DNA of 35,300 nt from Clavibacter tessellarius (GTDB taxonomy: Bacteria; Actinomycetota; Actinomycetes; Actinomycetales; Microbacteriaceae), in the NCBI RefSeq assembly GCF_001618005.1, contig NZ_LQXA01000017.1, forward strand, positions 1 to 35,300, in the 5' to 3' direction. The position numbers and the translations under genes were made by a program. Below are positions 25,186 to 32,686 of this stretch, piece by piece (positions within the stretch are counted from its first letter, which is position 1; every line of letters starts with the position of its first letter). Below the pieces are notes generated by a model. That model had not been told where the DNA came from. It did not search any database and was given only the letters and a program-made list of their open reading frames with translations.

Positions 25186-25482
25186 ATGGCGAACGCCGAA
25201 GAGAAGAACACGGCTGACACCGCGACGGTCGACCGCGGCTACCGCAAGTCGCGTCGTGGCTACGTCACCAGCGACAAGATGGACAAGACCATCGTCGTCG
25301 AGGTCGAGGACCGCGTGAAGCACCCGCTGTACGGCAAGGTCATCCGCCGCACCTCCAAGGTCAAGGCGCACGACGAGGCGAACACCGCCGGCATCGGCGA
25401 CCTGGTCCTGATCAACGAGACCCGTCCCCTCAGCGCCTCCAAGCGCTGGCGCCTGGTCGAGATCCTCGAGAAGGCCAAGTAG
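25186..25482 (+). CDS. rpsQ: 30S ribosomal protein S17
   Basis: This 98-residue primary-binding protein has the OB-fold core [20 protein letters not shown] and [20 protein letters not shown], and ends [12 protein letters not shown] 25186 is chosen over the in-frame TTG at 25180 because GAGGAGG (25172-25178) is seven bases before it. A short acidic extension ([15 protein letters not shown]) precedes the core. It lies two bases after the rpmC stop, and rplN starts 28 bases later. Confidence 0.98.
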   Translation: MANAEEKNTADTATVDRGYRKSRRGYVTSDKMDKTIVVEVEDRVKHPLYGKVIRRTSKVKAHDEANTAGIGDLVLINETRPLSASKRWRLVEILEKAK

Positions 25483-25510
25483 CCCCGGCTGCTTGGATGA
25501 AGGAGCAACA

Positions 25511-25879
25511 GTGATTCAGCAGGAATCCCGCCTGAAGATCGCCGACAACACCGGTGCCAAGGAGATCTTGACCATCCGCGTGCTCGGTGGCTCGGGTCGT
25601 CGCTACGCCGGACTCGGGGATGTCATCGTCGCGACCGTCAAGGACGCGATCCCCGGTGGCAACGTCAAGAAGGGCGAGGTCGTCAAGGCGGTCATCGTCC
25701 GCACCAAGAAGGAGACGCGCCGTCCCGACGGCTCGTACATCAAGTTCGACGAGAACGCGGCCGTCATCCTGAACAGCAACGGGGAGCCCCGCGGCACCCG
25801 CATCTTCGGACCGGTGGGCCGCGAGCTCCGGGACAAGAAGTTCATGAAGATCATCTCGCTGGCACCGGAGGTCATTTAG
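25511..25879 (+). CDS. rplN: 50S ribosomal protein L14
   Basis: This 122-residue protein has the classic length. The frame is open from 25493, but GTG 25511 gives the proper start [19 protein letters not shown], and AAGGAG (25500-25505) is five bases before it. Other signatures are [18 protein letters not shown] and the C-terminal [19 protein letters not shown]14 contacts the 30S subunit in bridge B8. It starts the spc part of the run and is followed by rplX after two bases. Confidence 0.99.
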   Translation: MIQQESRLKIADNTGAKEILTIRVLGGSGRRYAGLGDVIVATVKDAIPGGNVKKGEVVKAVIVRTKKETRRPDGSYIKFDENAAVILNSNGEPRGTRIFGPVGRELRDKKFMKIISLAPEVI

Positions 25880-25881
25880 TC

Positions 25882-26241
25882 ATGGCGAACATCAAGAAGG
25901 GTGACCTCGTGCAGGTCATCACGGGTCGCACGCAGGCCAAGGGCGGCGACCGGGGCAAGCAGGGCAAGGTCCTGTCCGTCCTGGTCGAGCGCAACCGCGT
26001 CGTCGTCGAGGGCGTGAACTTCGTCACGAAGCACGTCCGCGTCGGCCAGACGCAGCGCGGCTCCAAGACGGGCGGCATCGAGACCGTCGAGGCGCCCATC
26101 CACATCTCCAACGTCGCGCTCGTCGACCCCGAGTCCAAGAAGCCCACGCGAGTCGGCTTCCGGACCGAGACGGTCGAGAAGGACGGGGTCTCCAAGACCG
26201 TCCGCGTGCGCTACGCCAAGAAGTCAGGTAAGGACCTCTAG
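25882..26241 (+). CDS. rplX: 50S ribosomal protein L24
   Basis: This 119-residue assembly initiator has the KOW motif in [12 protein letters not shown] and [20 protein letters not shown], and the following [20 protein letters not shown]. It is slightly longer than E. coli L24 (104) through its C-terminal part. It follows rplN after two bases and precedes rplE by two bases. Confidence 0.99.
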   Translation: MANIKKGDLVQVITGRTQAKGGDRGKQGKVLSVLVERNRVVVEGVNFVTKHVRVGQTQRGSKTGGIETVEAPIHISNVALVDPESKKPTRVGFRTETVEKDGVSKTVRVRYAKKSGKDL

Positions 26242-26243
26242 CA

Positions 26244-26840
26244 ATGACCGACACCGCCACCGCTGGCACGGCCGAGAGCACGCCGCTCCCGCGCCTCAAG
26301 CAGAAGTACCGCTCCGAGATCGTCAGCCAGCTGACCGCTGATCTCGGCTTCACGAACGTGCACCAGGTGCCCGGGCTCACGAAGATCGTCGTGAACATGG
26401 GCGTCGGCGACGCGGCCCGTGACGGCAAGATCATCGACGGCGCGGTCGCCGACCTCACCAAGATCACCGGCCAGAAGCCGCAGGTCACGAAGGCCCGCAA
26501 GTCGATCGCCCAGTTCAAGCTGCGTGAGGGCCAGGCCATCGGCACCCACGTGACGCTGCGCGGCGACCGCATGTGGGAGTTCCTCGACCGCCTGCTGTCC
26601 CTCGCCCTGCCGCGCATCCGCGACTTCCGCGGGCTCAGCCCGAAGCAGTTCGACGGCAACGGCAACTACACGTTCGGCCTCAACGAGCAGAGCATGTTCC
26701 ACGAGATCGACCAGGACCGCATCGACCGGGTCCGCGGCATGGACATCACGGTCGTCACGACCGCTCGGACGGACGACGAGGGACGCGCGCTGCTCAAGGC
26801 GCTCGGCTTCCCGTTCCAGACGCCCGAGAACACGCCGTAG
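26244..26840 (+). CDS. rplE: 50S ribosomal protein L5
   Basis: This 198-residue protein binds 5S rRNA and contacts the P-site tRNA. Typical segments are [36 protein letters not shown] and [19 protein letters not shown]. It has an N-terminal extension of about 15 residues ([15 protein letters not shown]) over E. coli L5 (179). In most bacteria rpsN (S14) follows here; instead there is a 148-base structured gap and then rpsH. Confidence 0.99.
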   Translation: MTDTATAGTAESTPLPRLKQKYRSEIVSQLTADLGFTNVHQVPGLTKIVVNMGVGDAARDGKIIDGAVADLTKITGQKPQVTKARKSIAQFKLREGQAIGTHVTLRGDRMWEFLDRLLSLALPRIRDFRGLSPKQFDGNGNYTFGLNEQSMFHEIDQDRIDRVRGMDITVVTTARTDDEGRALLKALGFPFQTPENTP

Positions 26841-26988
26841 CCTCTTCGGAGACGCAGCACCAGCTCCACCCGCACGACCAGCACCACCGCACGATCGGCG
26901 CCGGGCACCTCCGCCCGGCGCCGCCACCACCACAGGTCGTCATCCGTGTCCGGATGAACGAAACCAGGCGAGAGAGGCACCACCAGAT
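26841..26988 (+). promoter_or_regulatory. Structured rplE-rpsH gap in place of rpsN
   Basis: These 148 bases hold no open frame resembling S14 and no CxxC zinc motif. A perfect 11-bp hairpin (26896-26923) has arms CGGCGCCGGGC and GCCCGGCGCCG and the six-base loop ACCTCC, the same bases as the anti-Shine-Dalgarno sequence of 16S rRNA. A second hairpin TCATCCG-TGTC-CGGATGA lies at 26940-26957. Neither has a T-run. The rpsH ribosome site GAGAGG (26972-26977) follows 15 bases later. The element could terminate, attenuate or process the mRNA before the S8 gene. Confidence 0.5.
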
Positions 26989-27387
26989 ATGACAATGACC
27001 GACCCGGTCGCTGACATGCTGACCCGACTCCGGAACGCGAACTCCGCGCACCACGACACGGTCTCCATGCCGCACTCCAAGCTCAAGTCGCACATCGCCG
27101 ACATCCTCAAGTCCGAGGGCTTCATCGCCGGCTGGGACGTCGCGGACGCCCGCGTCGGCCAGACGCTGACGCTCAGCCTCAAGTTCGGCCCCGACCGCCA
27201 GCGCTCCATCCGGGGCATCAAGCGCGTGTCGAAGCCCGGACTGCGCGTGTACGCGAAGTCCGCGGAGATCCCCCAGGTCCTCGGTGGCCTCGGGGTCGCC
27301 ATCCTGTCCACCTCCTCGGGGCTCCTCACGGACCGCCAGGCTGCGAAGAAGGGCGTGGGTGGGGAAGTCCTCGCCTACGTGTGGTAA
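26989..27387 (+). CDS. rpsH: 30S ribosomal protein S8
   Basis: This 132-residue primary-binding protein begins [19 protein letters not shown] and includes [19 protein letters not shown] and ends GGEVLAYVW. The length is normal. ATG 26989 is taken since GAGAGG lies 11 bases before it; ATG 26995 is a possible alternative two codons later. In E. coli S8 represses the spc operon by binding mRNA at the rplE start; here the structured gap directly before rpsH is a candidate site for control, but this is inference. Confidence 0.99.
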   Translation: MTMTDPVADMLTRLRNANSAHHDTVSMPHSKLKSHIADILKSEGFIAGWDVADARVGQTLTLSLKFGPDRQRSIRGIKRVSKPGLRVYAKSAEIPQVLGGLGVAILSTSSGLLTDRQAAKKGVGGEVLAYVW

Positions 27388-27391
27388 CGCC

Positions 27392-27928
27392 ATGTCACGT
27401 ATCGGAAGACTCCCCATCGACGTCCCCGCAGGGGTCGACGTCGCCGTGGACGGCCAGCTCGTCACGGTGAAGGGCCCGAAGGGCGAGCTCAGCCTCACCA
27501 TCGCGCAGCCCATCCGCGCCGAGGTCCAGGACGGGCAGGTGCTCGTCACCCGTCCGGACGACGAGCGCGAGTCGCGTTCGCTCCACGGCCTCACGCGCAG
27601 CCTCATCGCGAACAACATCATCGGCGTCACCACCGGCTACACCAAGGGCCTCGAGATCGTCGGCACGGGTTACCGCGTCGCGGTCAAGGACAAGGGCGTC
27701 GAGTTCGCGCTCGGCTTCTCCCACCCCGTGTACGTCGAGGCGCCCGAGGGCATCAGCTTCACCGTCGAGGGCGTCAACAAGATGACCGTCATCGGCATCG
27801 ACAAGCAGCTCGTCGGCGAGACGGCCGCCAACATCCGCAAGATTCGCAAGCCCGAGCCCTACAAGGGCAAGGGCGTCCGCTACGCCGGCGAGAACGTTCG
27901 CCGCAAGGCCGGAAAGAGTGGTAAGTGA
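27392..27928 (+). CDS. rplF: 50S ribosomal protein L6
   Basis: This 178-residue protein near the factor-binding site has two repeated domains. It starts [17 protein letters not shown]; the frame is open upstream, but this ATG, four bases after the rpsH stop, gives the family N-terminus. The C-terminal signature is [20 protein letters not shown]. The length is normal. It runs into rplR with the stop two bases before the rplR ATG. Confidence 0.99.
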   Translation: MSRIGRLPIDVPAGVDVAVDGQLVTVKGPKGELSLTIAQPIRAEVQDGQVLVTRPDDERESRSLHGLTRSLIANNIIGVTTGYTKGLEIVGTGYRVAVKDKGVEFALGFSHPVYVEAPEGISFTVEGVNKMTVIGIDKQLVGETAANIRKIRKPEPYKGKGVRYAGENVRRKAGKSGK

Positions 27929-27930
27929 TC

Positions 27931-28302
27931 ATGGCTCTCGGAGTTAGAGGAAAAAGCAAGTCCGCCGCCCGCGGCCGCAGGCACGCACGCCTGCGCAAGA
28001 AGGTCGAGGGCACCGAGCTGCGTCCGCGCCTGGTCGTCACCCGTTCGGCCCGCCACGTCTTCGTGCAGGTCGTCGATGACAGCCGTGGTCACACCGTCGC
28101 GTCCGCATCGACCCTCGAGGCCGACATGCGCACGTTCGACGGCGACAAGACCGCCAAGTCGCGCAAGGTCGGCGAGCTCGTCGCCGAGCGCGCCAAGGCG
28201 GCCGGCGTGGAGAGCGTCGTATTCGATCGTGGTGGCAACCGCTACGCAGGACGCGTCGCGGCCATCGCCGAAGGAGCTCGAGAGGGTGGTCTGAGCCTGT
28301 GA
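27931..28302 (+). CDS. rplR: 50S ribosomal protein L18
   Basis: This 123-residue 5S rRNA-binding protein has the basic N-terminus [19 protein letters not shown] and the core [20 protein letters not shown], and ends in [20 protein letters not shown]. The start could also be the GTG at 27925 that overlaps the rplF stop; ATG 27931 gives the usual N-terminus. Its TGA overlaps the rpsE GTG by four bases. Confidence 0.98.
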   Translation: MALGVRGKSKSAARGRRHARLRKKVEGTELRPRLVVTRSARHVFVQVVDDSRGHTVASASTLEADMRTFDGDKTAKSRKVGELVAERAKAAGVESVVFDRGGNRYAGRVAAIAEGAREGGLSL

Positions 28303-29003
28303 GCGCAGCCGAGAACAACAACAAGGAGCCCGAGGTCGTGGCAGTGGCGGAGACGCCCGTCGAGACCGCGGCGTCCACCGCACCCGCGCAGAACGAGGGC
28401 CGCGAGGGCCGTCGTGGCGGACGCGACCGGAACCAGGGCGGCCGCGACAGCCGCGGTGGCCGTGATGCCGACAAGAGCCAGTTCCTGGAGCGCGTCGTCA
28501 CCATCAACCGCGTGTCCAAGGTCGTCAAGGGCGGTCGTCGCTTCAGCTTCACCGCGCTCGTGATCGTCGGAGACGGCAACGGACTGGTGGGCGTCGGCTA
28601 CGGCAAGGCCCGCGAGGTGCCGACCGCCATCTCCAAGGGCGTCGAGGAGGCGAAGAAGAACTTCTTCCGCGTCCCCCGCATCGGCCTGACCATCCCGCAC
28701 GCCGTGCAGGGTGAGGCCTCCGCCGGAGTCGTCCTCCTGCGTCCCGCGTCCGCGGGTACCGGCGTCATCGCCGGTGGCCCCGTCCGCGCGGTGCTCGAGT
28801 GCGCCGGCATCCACGACGTGCTGAGCAAGTCGCTCGGCTCGTCCAACACGATCAACATCGTGCACGCCACGGTGGAGGCGCTGCAGCAGCTCGAGGAGCC
28901 GCGCGCGGTCGCCGCCCGTCGTGGGCTCGAGCTGGAGCAGGTCGTCCCGGCCCGCATCCTGCGCGCCCAGCGTGCCGAGGCCGACGCGAAGGCAGGTGTC
29001 TGA
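28299..29003 (+). CDS. rpsE: 30S ribosomal protein S5 with N-terminal Gly/Arg-rich extension
   Basis: The core from about residue 60 is a full S5: the dsRBD-like part [20 protein letters not shown], then [18 protein letters not shown], and the C-terminal domain [18 protein letters not shown]. The 234-residue length exceeds E. coli S5 (167) because of an acidic then Gly/Arg/Asp-rich N-terminus ([20 protein letters not shown]). Part of this extension is usual in actinobacteria. S5 works at the mRNA entry and in decoding accuracy. The GTG start overlaps the rplR stop, and its stop overlaps the rpmD start. Confidence 0.98.
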
Positions 29004-29185
29004 TGGCTCAGCTCCGAGTGACGCAGATCAAGTCCAAGATCAGCGAGAAGCAGAACCAGCGCGACACCCTGCGGAGCCTCGGGCTCCGTCGCATCGGTGC
29101 CGTGGTGGTCCGAGAGGACAACGCCCAGAACCGCGGCTACGTCAACACCGTCGCGCACCTGGTGAAGGTGGAGGAGATCGACTGA
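29003..29185 (+). CDS. rpmD: 50S ribosomal protein L30
   Basis: This 60-residue protein begins [20 protein letters not shown] and ends [13 protein letters not shown], both diagnostic of bacterial L30. The frame is open upstream through rpsE, but ATG 29003 in TGATG gives the right N-terminus. Its stop again overlaps the next start (TGATG), so rpsE, rpmD and rplO are translationally coupled. Confidence 0.98.
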
Positions 29186-29757
29186 TGGCTGAGAAGAACG
29201 AGTCGGCCGAGACGCCCGTGAAGGCGTCCAAGGCCGCACCCAAGAAGACCGCGAAGGCCCCGGCCGCCGCCGCTTCCGCCGAGACGACCACGGTCGGCTC
29301 GACGGAGACGGTCAAGCGCGACCAGGTCCTCAAGGTCCACCACCTCCGTCCCGCCGCCGGGGCCAAGAAGGCACGCCAGCGTGTCGGCCGCGGTGAGGGC
29401 TCGAAGGGCAAGACCGCGGGTCGCGGCACCAAGGGCACGAAGGCCCGCTACACGGTGCGCGTCGGCTTCGAGGGTGGGCAGATGCCGCTGCACATGCGCA
29501 CCCCGAAGCTCCGCGGGTTCAAGAACCCGTTCCGCGTCGAGTACCAGGTCGTGAACCTGGAGAAGCTCGCCGCGCTCTACCCCGACGGCGGCGACGTCAC
29601 CACGAGCGACCTGGTCGCCAAGGGTGCCGTCCGCAAGAACGAGAAGGTCAAGGTCCTCGGGGACGGCGACATCTCGGTTAAGCTGACCGTTGCCGTCGAC
29701 AAGGTCTCCGGTTCCGCTGCGGAGAAGATCGTCGCAGCAGGCGGCTCCGTCAAGTAG
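29185..29757 (+). CDS. rplO: 50S ribosomal protein L15 with N-terminal extension
   Basis: From about residue 45 this is a normal L15: [20 protein letters not shown], then [17 protein letters not shown] and [19 protein letters not shown]. The first 45 or so residues are an Ala/Lys/Thr-rich extension ([20 protein letters not shown]) that brings it to 190 residues, against about 145 in E. coli and most actinobacteria. ATG 29185 overlaps the rpmD stop, which fixes the start. It is the last ribosomal gene before the hairpins and secY. Confidence 0.98.
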   Translation: MAEKNESAETPVKASKAAPKKTAKAPAAAASAETTTVGSTETVKRDQVLKVHHLRPAAGAKKARQRVGRGEGSKGKTAGRGTKGTKARYTVRVGFEGGQMPLHMRTPKLRGFKNPFRVEYQVVNLEKLAALYPDGGDVTTSDLVAKGAVRKNEKVKVLGDGDISVKLTVAVDKVSGSAAEKIVAAGGSVK

Positions 29758-29775
29758 CACTGCAGGACGCTCAGG

Positions 29776-29839
29776 AGGGGCGGTCGGGGAACCGACCGCC
29801 CCTACTGGCACCTGGGGCCGCATCGGGTCGGCCCGACCC
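29776..29839 (+). terminator. Tandem hairpins between rplO and secY (possible attenuator)
   Basis: A perfect 12-bp stem with the GNRA loop GGAA (arms AGGGGCGGTCGG 29776-29787 and CCGACCGCCCCT 29792-29803) is followed by ACTGG, with no T-run. A second inverted repeat, GGGTCGG-C-CCGACCC (29825-29839), shares the core GGTCGG/CCGACC. Arms of the two can therefore pair with each other instead. It may be a partial terminator that lowers secY-adk-map expression relative to the ribosomal genes. Confidence 0.6.
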
Positions 29840-29881
29840 CCGCCTCCCGGCGGACCCTCCACAGAAAGCAGGACACCCTCC

Positions 29882-31204
29882 GTGTTGAGCGCCGTCGTCA
29901 GGATCTTCCGCACCCCCGACCTGCGTCGCAAGATCGGGTTCACGCTGGGCATCATCGCCCTCTTCCGCCTGGGCTCCTTCATCCCCGCGCCGTTCGTCGA
30001 CTTCGCCAACGTGCAGTCGTGCCTCGCCGCCAACCAGGGCACGTCGGGCCTCTACGAGCTCGTCAACCTCTTCAGCGGCGGCGCGCTGCTGAAGCTCTCC
30101 ATCTTCGCGCTGGGGATCATGCCGTACATCACGGCGTCGATCATCGTCCAGCTGCTCCGCGTGGTCATCCCGCACTTCGACACCCTCTACAAGGAGGGCC
30201 AGTCCGGCCAGGCCAAGCTCACGCAGTACACGCGCTACCTCACGATCGCGCTCGCGGTGCTCCAGTCCACGACGCTCATCACCGTCGCGCGCAGCGGCGC
30301 GCTGTTCGGCCAGACCAACGTCAGCGCCTGCACGCAGCTCGTCACGAACGACGCCTGGTACGCGATCATGCTCATGGTCATCACCATGACCGCCGGCACC
30401 GGCCTCATCATGTGGATGGGCGAGCTCATCACCGAGCGCGGCATCGGCAACGGCATGTCGCTCCTCATCTTCACGTCGGTCGCCGCGGCGTTCCCGACCT
30501 CGCTCATCGCGATCCAGCAGAGCCGCGGCTGGGAGGTCTTCGCCCTCGTCATCCTGGTCGGCCTGCTGGTCGTCGCCGCCGTCGTCTACGTCGAGCAGTC
30601 GCAGCGCCGCATCCCCGTCCAGTACGCCAAGCGCATGGTCGGGCGCCGCACCTACGGCGGCAACAACACGTACATCCCCATCAAGGTGAACATGGCCGGC
30701 GTCGTGCCCGTCATCTTCGCGTCGTCGCTGCTGTACCTGCCCGCGCTCGTCGCGCAGTTCAACCAGCCGCCCGTCGGCCAGCCGCCGGCACCGTGGGTGC
30801 AGTGGATCACCGACAACCTCACCACGGGCGACCACCCGCTCTACATGGCGATGTACTTCCTGCTCATCGTCGGGTTCACGTACTTCTACGTCGCCATCAC
30901 CTTCAACCCGGAGGAGGTCGCCGACAACATGAAGAAGTACGGCGGCTTCATCCCCGGGATCCGCGCCGGGCGTCCGACGGCCGAGTACCTCGACTACGTG
31001 CTCACGCGCATCACGCTGCCGGGCTCGCTGTACCTCGGCCTCATCGCGCTCCTGCCGCTCATCGCCCTGTCGCTCGTCGGCGCCAACCAGAACTTCCCGT
31101 TCGGCGGCGCGAGCATCCTCATCGTCGTGGGCGTCGGCCTCGAGACGGTGAAGCAGATCGACTCGCAGCTGCAGCAGCGGCACTACGAGGGGCTGCTCAA
31201 GTGA
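29882..31204 (+). CDS. secY: Preprotein translocase subunit SecY
   Basis: This 440-residue channel protein of the Sec translocon has about ten membrane segments. The start is GTG 29882: the N-terminus [20 protein letters not shown] agrees with other actinobacterial SecY, and AGGA lies eight bases upstream, although the frame is open earlier through rplO. Conserved parts include [15 protein letters not shown], the region [35 protein letters not shown] and the C-terminal [18 protein letters not shown]. It is the only secY in view. Its stop overlaps the adk start (GTGA). Confidence 0.99.
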   Translation: MLSAVVRIFRTPDLRRKIGFTLGIIALFRLGSFIPAPFVDFANVQSCLAANQGTSGLYELVNLFSGGALLKLSIFALGIMPYITASIIVQLLRVVIPHFDTLYKEGQSGQAKLTQYTRYLTIALAVLQSTTLITVARSGALFGQTNVSACTQLVTNDAWYAIMLMVITMTAGTGLIMWMGELITERGIGNGMSLLIFTSVAAAFPTSLIAIQQSRGWEVFALVILVGLLVVAAVVYVEQSQRRIPVQYAKRMVGRRTYGGNNTYIPIKVNMAGVVPVIFASSLLYLPALVAQFNQPPVGQPPAPWVQWITDNLTTGDHPLYMAMYFLLIVGFTYFYVAITFNPEEVADNMKKYGGFIPGIRAGRPTAEYLDYVLTRITLPGSLYLGLIALLPLIALSLVGANQNFPFGGASILIVVGVGLETVKQIDSQLQQRHYEGLLK

Positions 31205-31803
31205 CCCGGCTCCTCATCGTCGGCCCTCCCGGGGCCGGCAAGGGAACGCAGGCCACGCGCATCGCCGCCGAGTACGGCATCCCGGACGTCTCGACCGGCG
31301 ACATCTTCCGCCAGAACATCAAGGACGGCACCGAGCTCGGGCAGCAGGTCCAGGCGCTCGTCGACGCGGGCAACTACGTGCCGGACGAGCTGACCAACAG
31401 CCTCGTCACGGCACGCCTCCGGGAGGACGACGCGCGCGAGGGCTTCCTGCTGGACGGCTACCCGCGCACGCTCGCCCAGGTCGCGTACCTCGAGGATCTG
31501 CTCCAGGGCTGGGGCCACCAGCTCGACGCCGTGATCCAGCTCGTCGCCGACGAGGAGGAGGTCGTGGCCCGGCTCACCCGGCGCGCGGCCGAGCAGGGGC
31601 GCGCCGACGACGGCGAGGACGAGATCCGGCACCGCCAGGAGGTGTACGTCCGCGAGACGAGCCCCCTCATCGCCGTGTACCGCGACCGCGGTCTGCTGAT
31701 CGAGATCGACGGCCTCGGCGACGTCGACGAGGTGGCGGCGCGCATCCGCACGGCCCTCGCCGAGCGCGGCGTCCGCCCCGTCTCCGACGCGGGCCGCGCC
31801 TAG
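31201..31803 (+). CDS. adk: Adenylate kinase (short type)
   Basis: This 200-residue enzyme interconverts ATP + AMP and 2 ADP. The P-loop is GPPGAGKGT at 8-16, the AMP-binding part includes [17 protein letters not shown], and the DGYPRT motif is intact. The lid is the short form with no Cys4 zinc site ([20 protein letters not shown]), as in other actinobacteria. The frame is open far upstream, but GTG 31201 overlapping the secY stop gives [10 protein letters not shown], the true start. The C-terminus is about 15 residues longer than usual ([12 protein letters not shown]). It is followed by map after three bases. Confidence 0.98.
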   Translation: MTRLLIVGPPGAGKGTQATRIAAEYGIPDVSTGDIFRQNIKDGTELGQQVQALVDAGNYVPDELTNSLVTARLREDDAREGFLLDGYPRTLAQVAYLEDLLQGWGHQLDAVIQLVADEEEVVARLTRRAAEQGRADDGEDEIRHRQEVYVRETSPLIAVYRDRGLLIEIDGLGDVDEVAARIRTALAERGVRPVSDAGRA

Positions 31804-31806
31804 CCC

Positions 31807-32643
31807 GTGGGAGCGCTCCGCCGCACGCCCGGCATCTACAAGACGCCGGACGAGATCCGCCGCATGGTCGCTCCGGGCCTCGCGACCGCCGCGTCGCTCG
31901 ACGCCGTGCGCGGGCTCATCGCGCCGGGCGTCACCACGGGCGAGCTCGACGCGGCCGCCGACGCCGCCATCCGCGCGCTCGGCGGGCACTCGAACTTCCA
32001 GCTCGTGCCCGGGTACCGCCACACGGTGTGCGTCTCCGTGAACGACGAGGTCGTGCACGGCATCCCGGGCGACCGCGTGCTGCAGCCCGGCGACATCGTC
32101 TCGGTGGACAGCGGCGCGGAGATCGACGGCTGGAACGGCGACTCGGCGATGACCGTGGTCGTGCCGGACCCCGCGAACCCGGATGTCGTGGAGGCGCGCG
32201 AGCGCCTGTCCCGCGTCACCGAGGACTCCCTGTGGGCCGGCATCGCCCGGCTCGCGACCGCGTCGCACCTCAACGAGGTGGGCGAGGCCGTCGAGGAGAG
32301 CGTGGAGGCGGCCGGCTCCTTCGGCATCGTCATGGACTACACGGGGCACGGCATCGGCCGCAGCATGCACGAGGATCCGCCGGTGTTCAACTACCGCGTG
32401 CGGGGCAAGGGCCCCGCGGTGAAGCCGGGGCTCGTCGTCGCGATCGAGCCCATGATCACCGACGGCGAGGCGGAGACGCGCGTGCTCGACGACGACTGGA
32501 CCGTCGCGACCGTCGACGGCAGCATGGCGTCGCACTGGGAGCACTCGGTCGCGGTGCACGCGCGCGGCATCTGGGTGCTCACGCTCGCGGACGGCGGCGC
32601 CTCGCGCCTCGTGCCGCTCGGCGTCACGCCCGTCGCCCCCTGA
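31807..32643 (+). CDS. map: Methionine aminopeptidase (type I)
   Basis: This 278-residue enzyme removes the initiator Met from new proteins. The five metal ligands are all present: D101, D112, H181, E214 and E245, in SVDSGAE, WNGDSAM, GHGIGR, AIEPM and WEHSVAV. Its GTG start lies three bases after the adk stop, with no good ribosome site of its own, so it is probably coupled to adk. There is no N-terminal zinc-finger or SH3-type extension. It ends the operon here; the usual next genes (infA, rpmJ, rpsM, rpsK) do not follow within the window. Confidence 0.98.
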   Translation: MGALRRTPGIYKTPDEIRRMVAPGLATAASLDAVRGLIAPGVTTGELDAAADAAIRALGGHSNFQLVPGYRHTVCVSVNDEVVHGIPGDRVLQPGDIVSVDSGAEIDGWNGDSAMTVVVPDPANPDVVEARERLSRVTEDSLWAGIARLATASHLNEVGEAVEESVEAAGSFGIVMDYTGHGIGRSMHEDPPVFNYRVRGKGPAVKPGLVVAIEPMITDGEAETRVLDDDWTVATVDGSMASHWEHSVAVHARGIWVLTLADGGASRLVPLGVTPVAP

Positions 32644-32665
32644 CACGCTGATCCGCTGACCGTCG

Positions 32666-32686
32666 GCGGGCCCCCGCTCCGCCCGC
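32666..32686. terminator. Candidate terminator between convergent genes
   Basis: GCGGGC (32666-32671) and GCCCGC (32681-32686) can pair over a nine-base loop. The stem ends directly at the stop codon of the minus-strand regulator. It may serve both map and the regulator; it is short and has no T-run. Confidence 0.35.
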
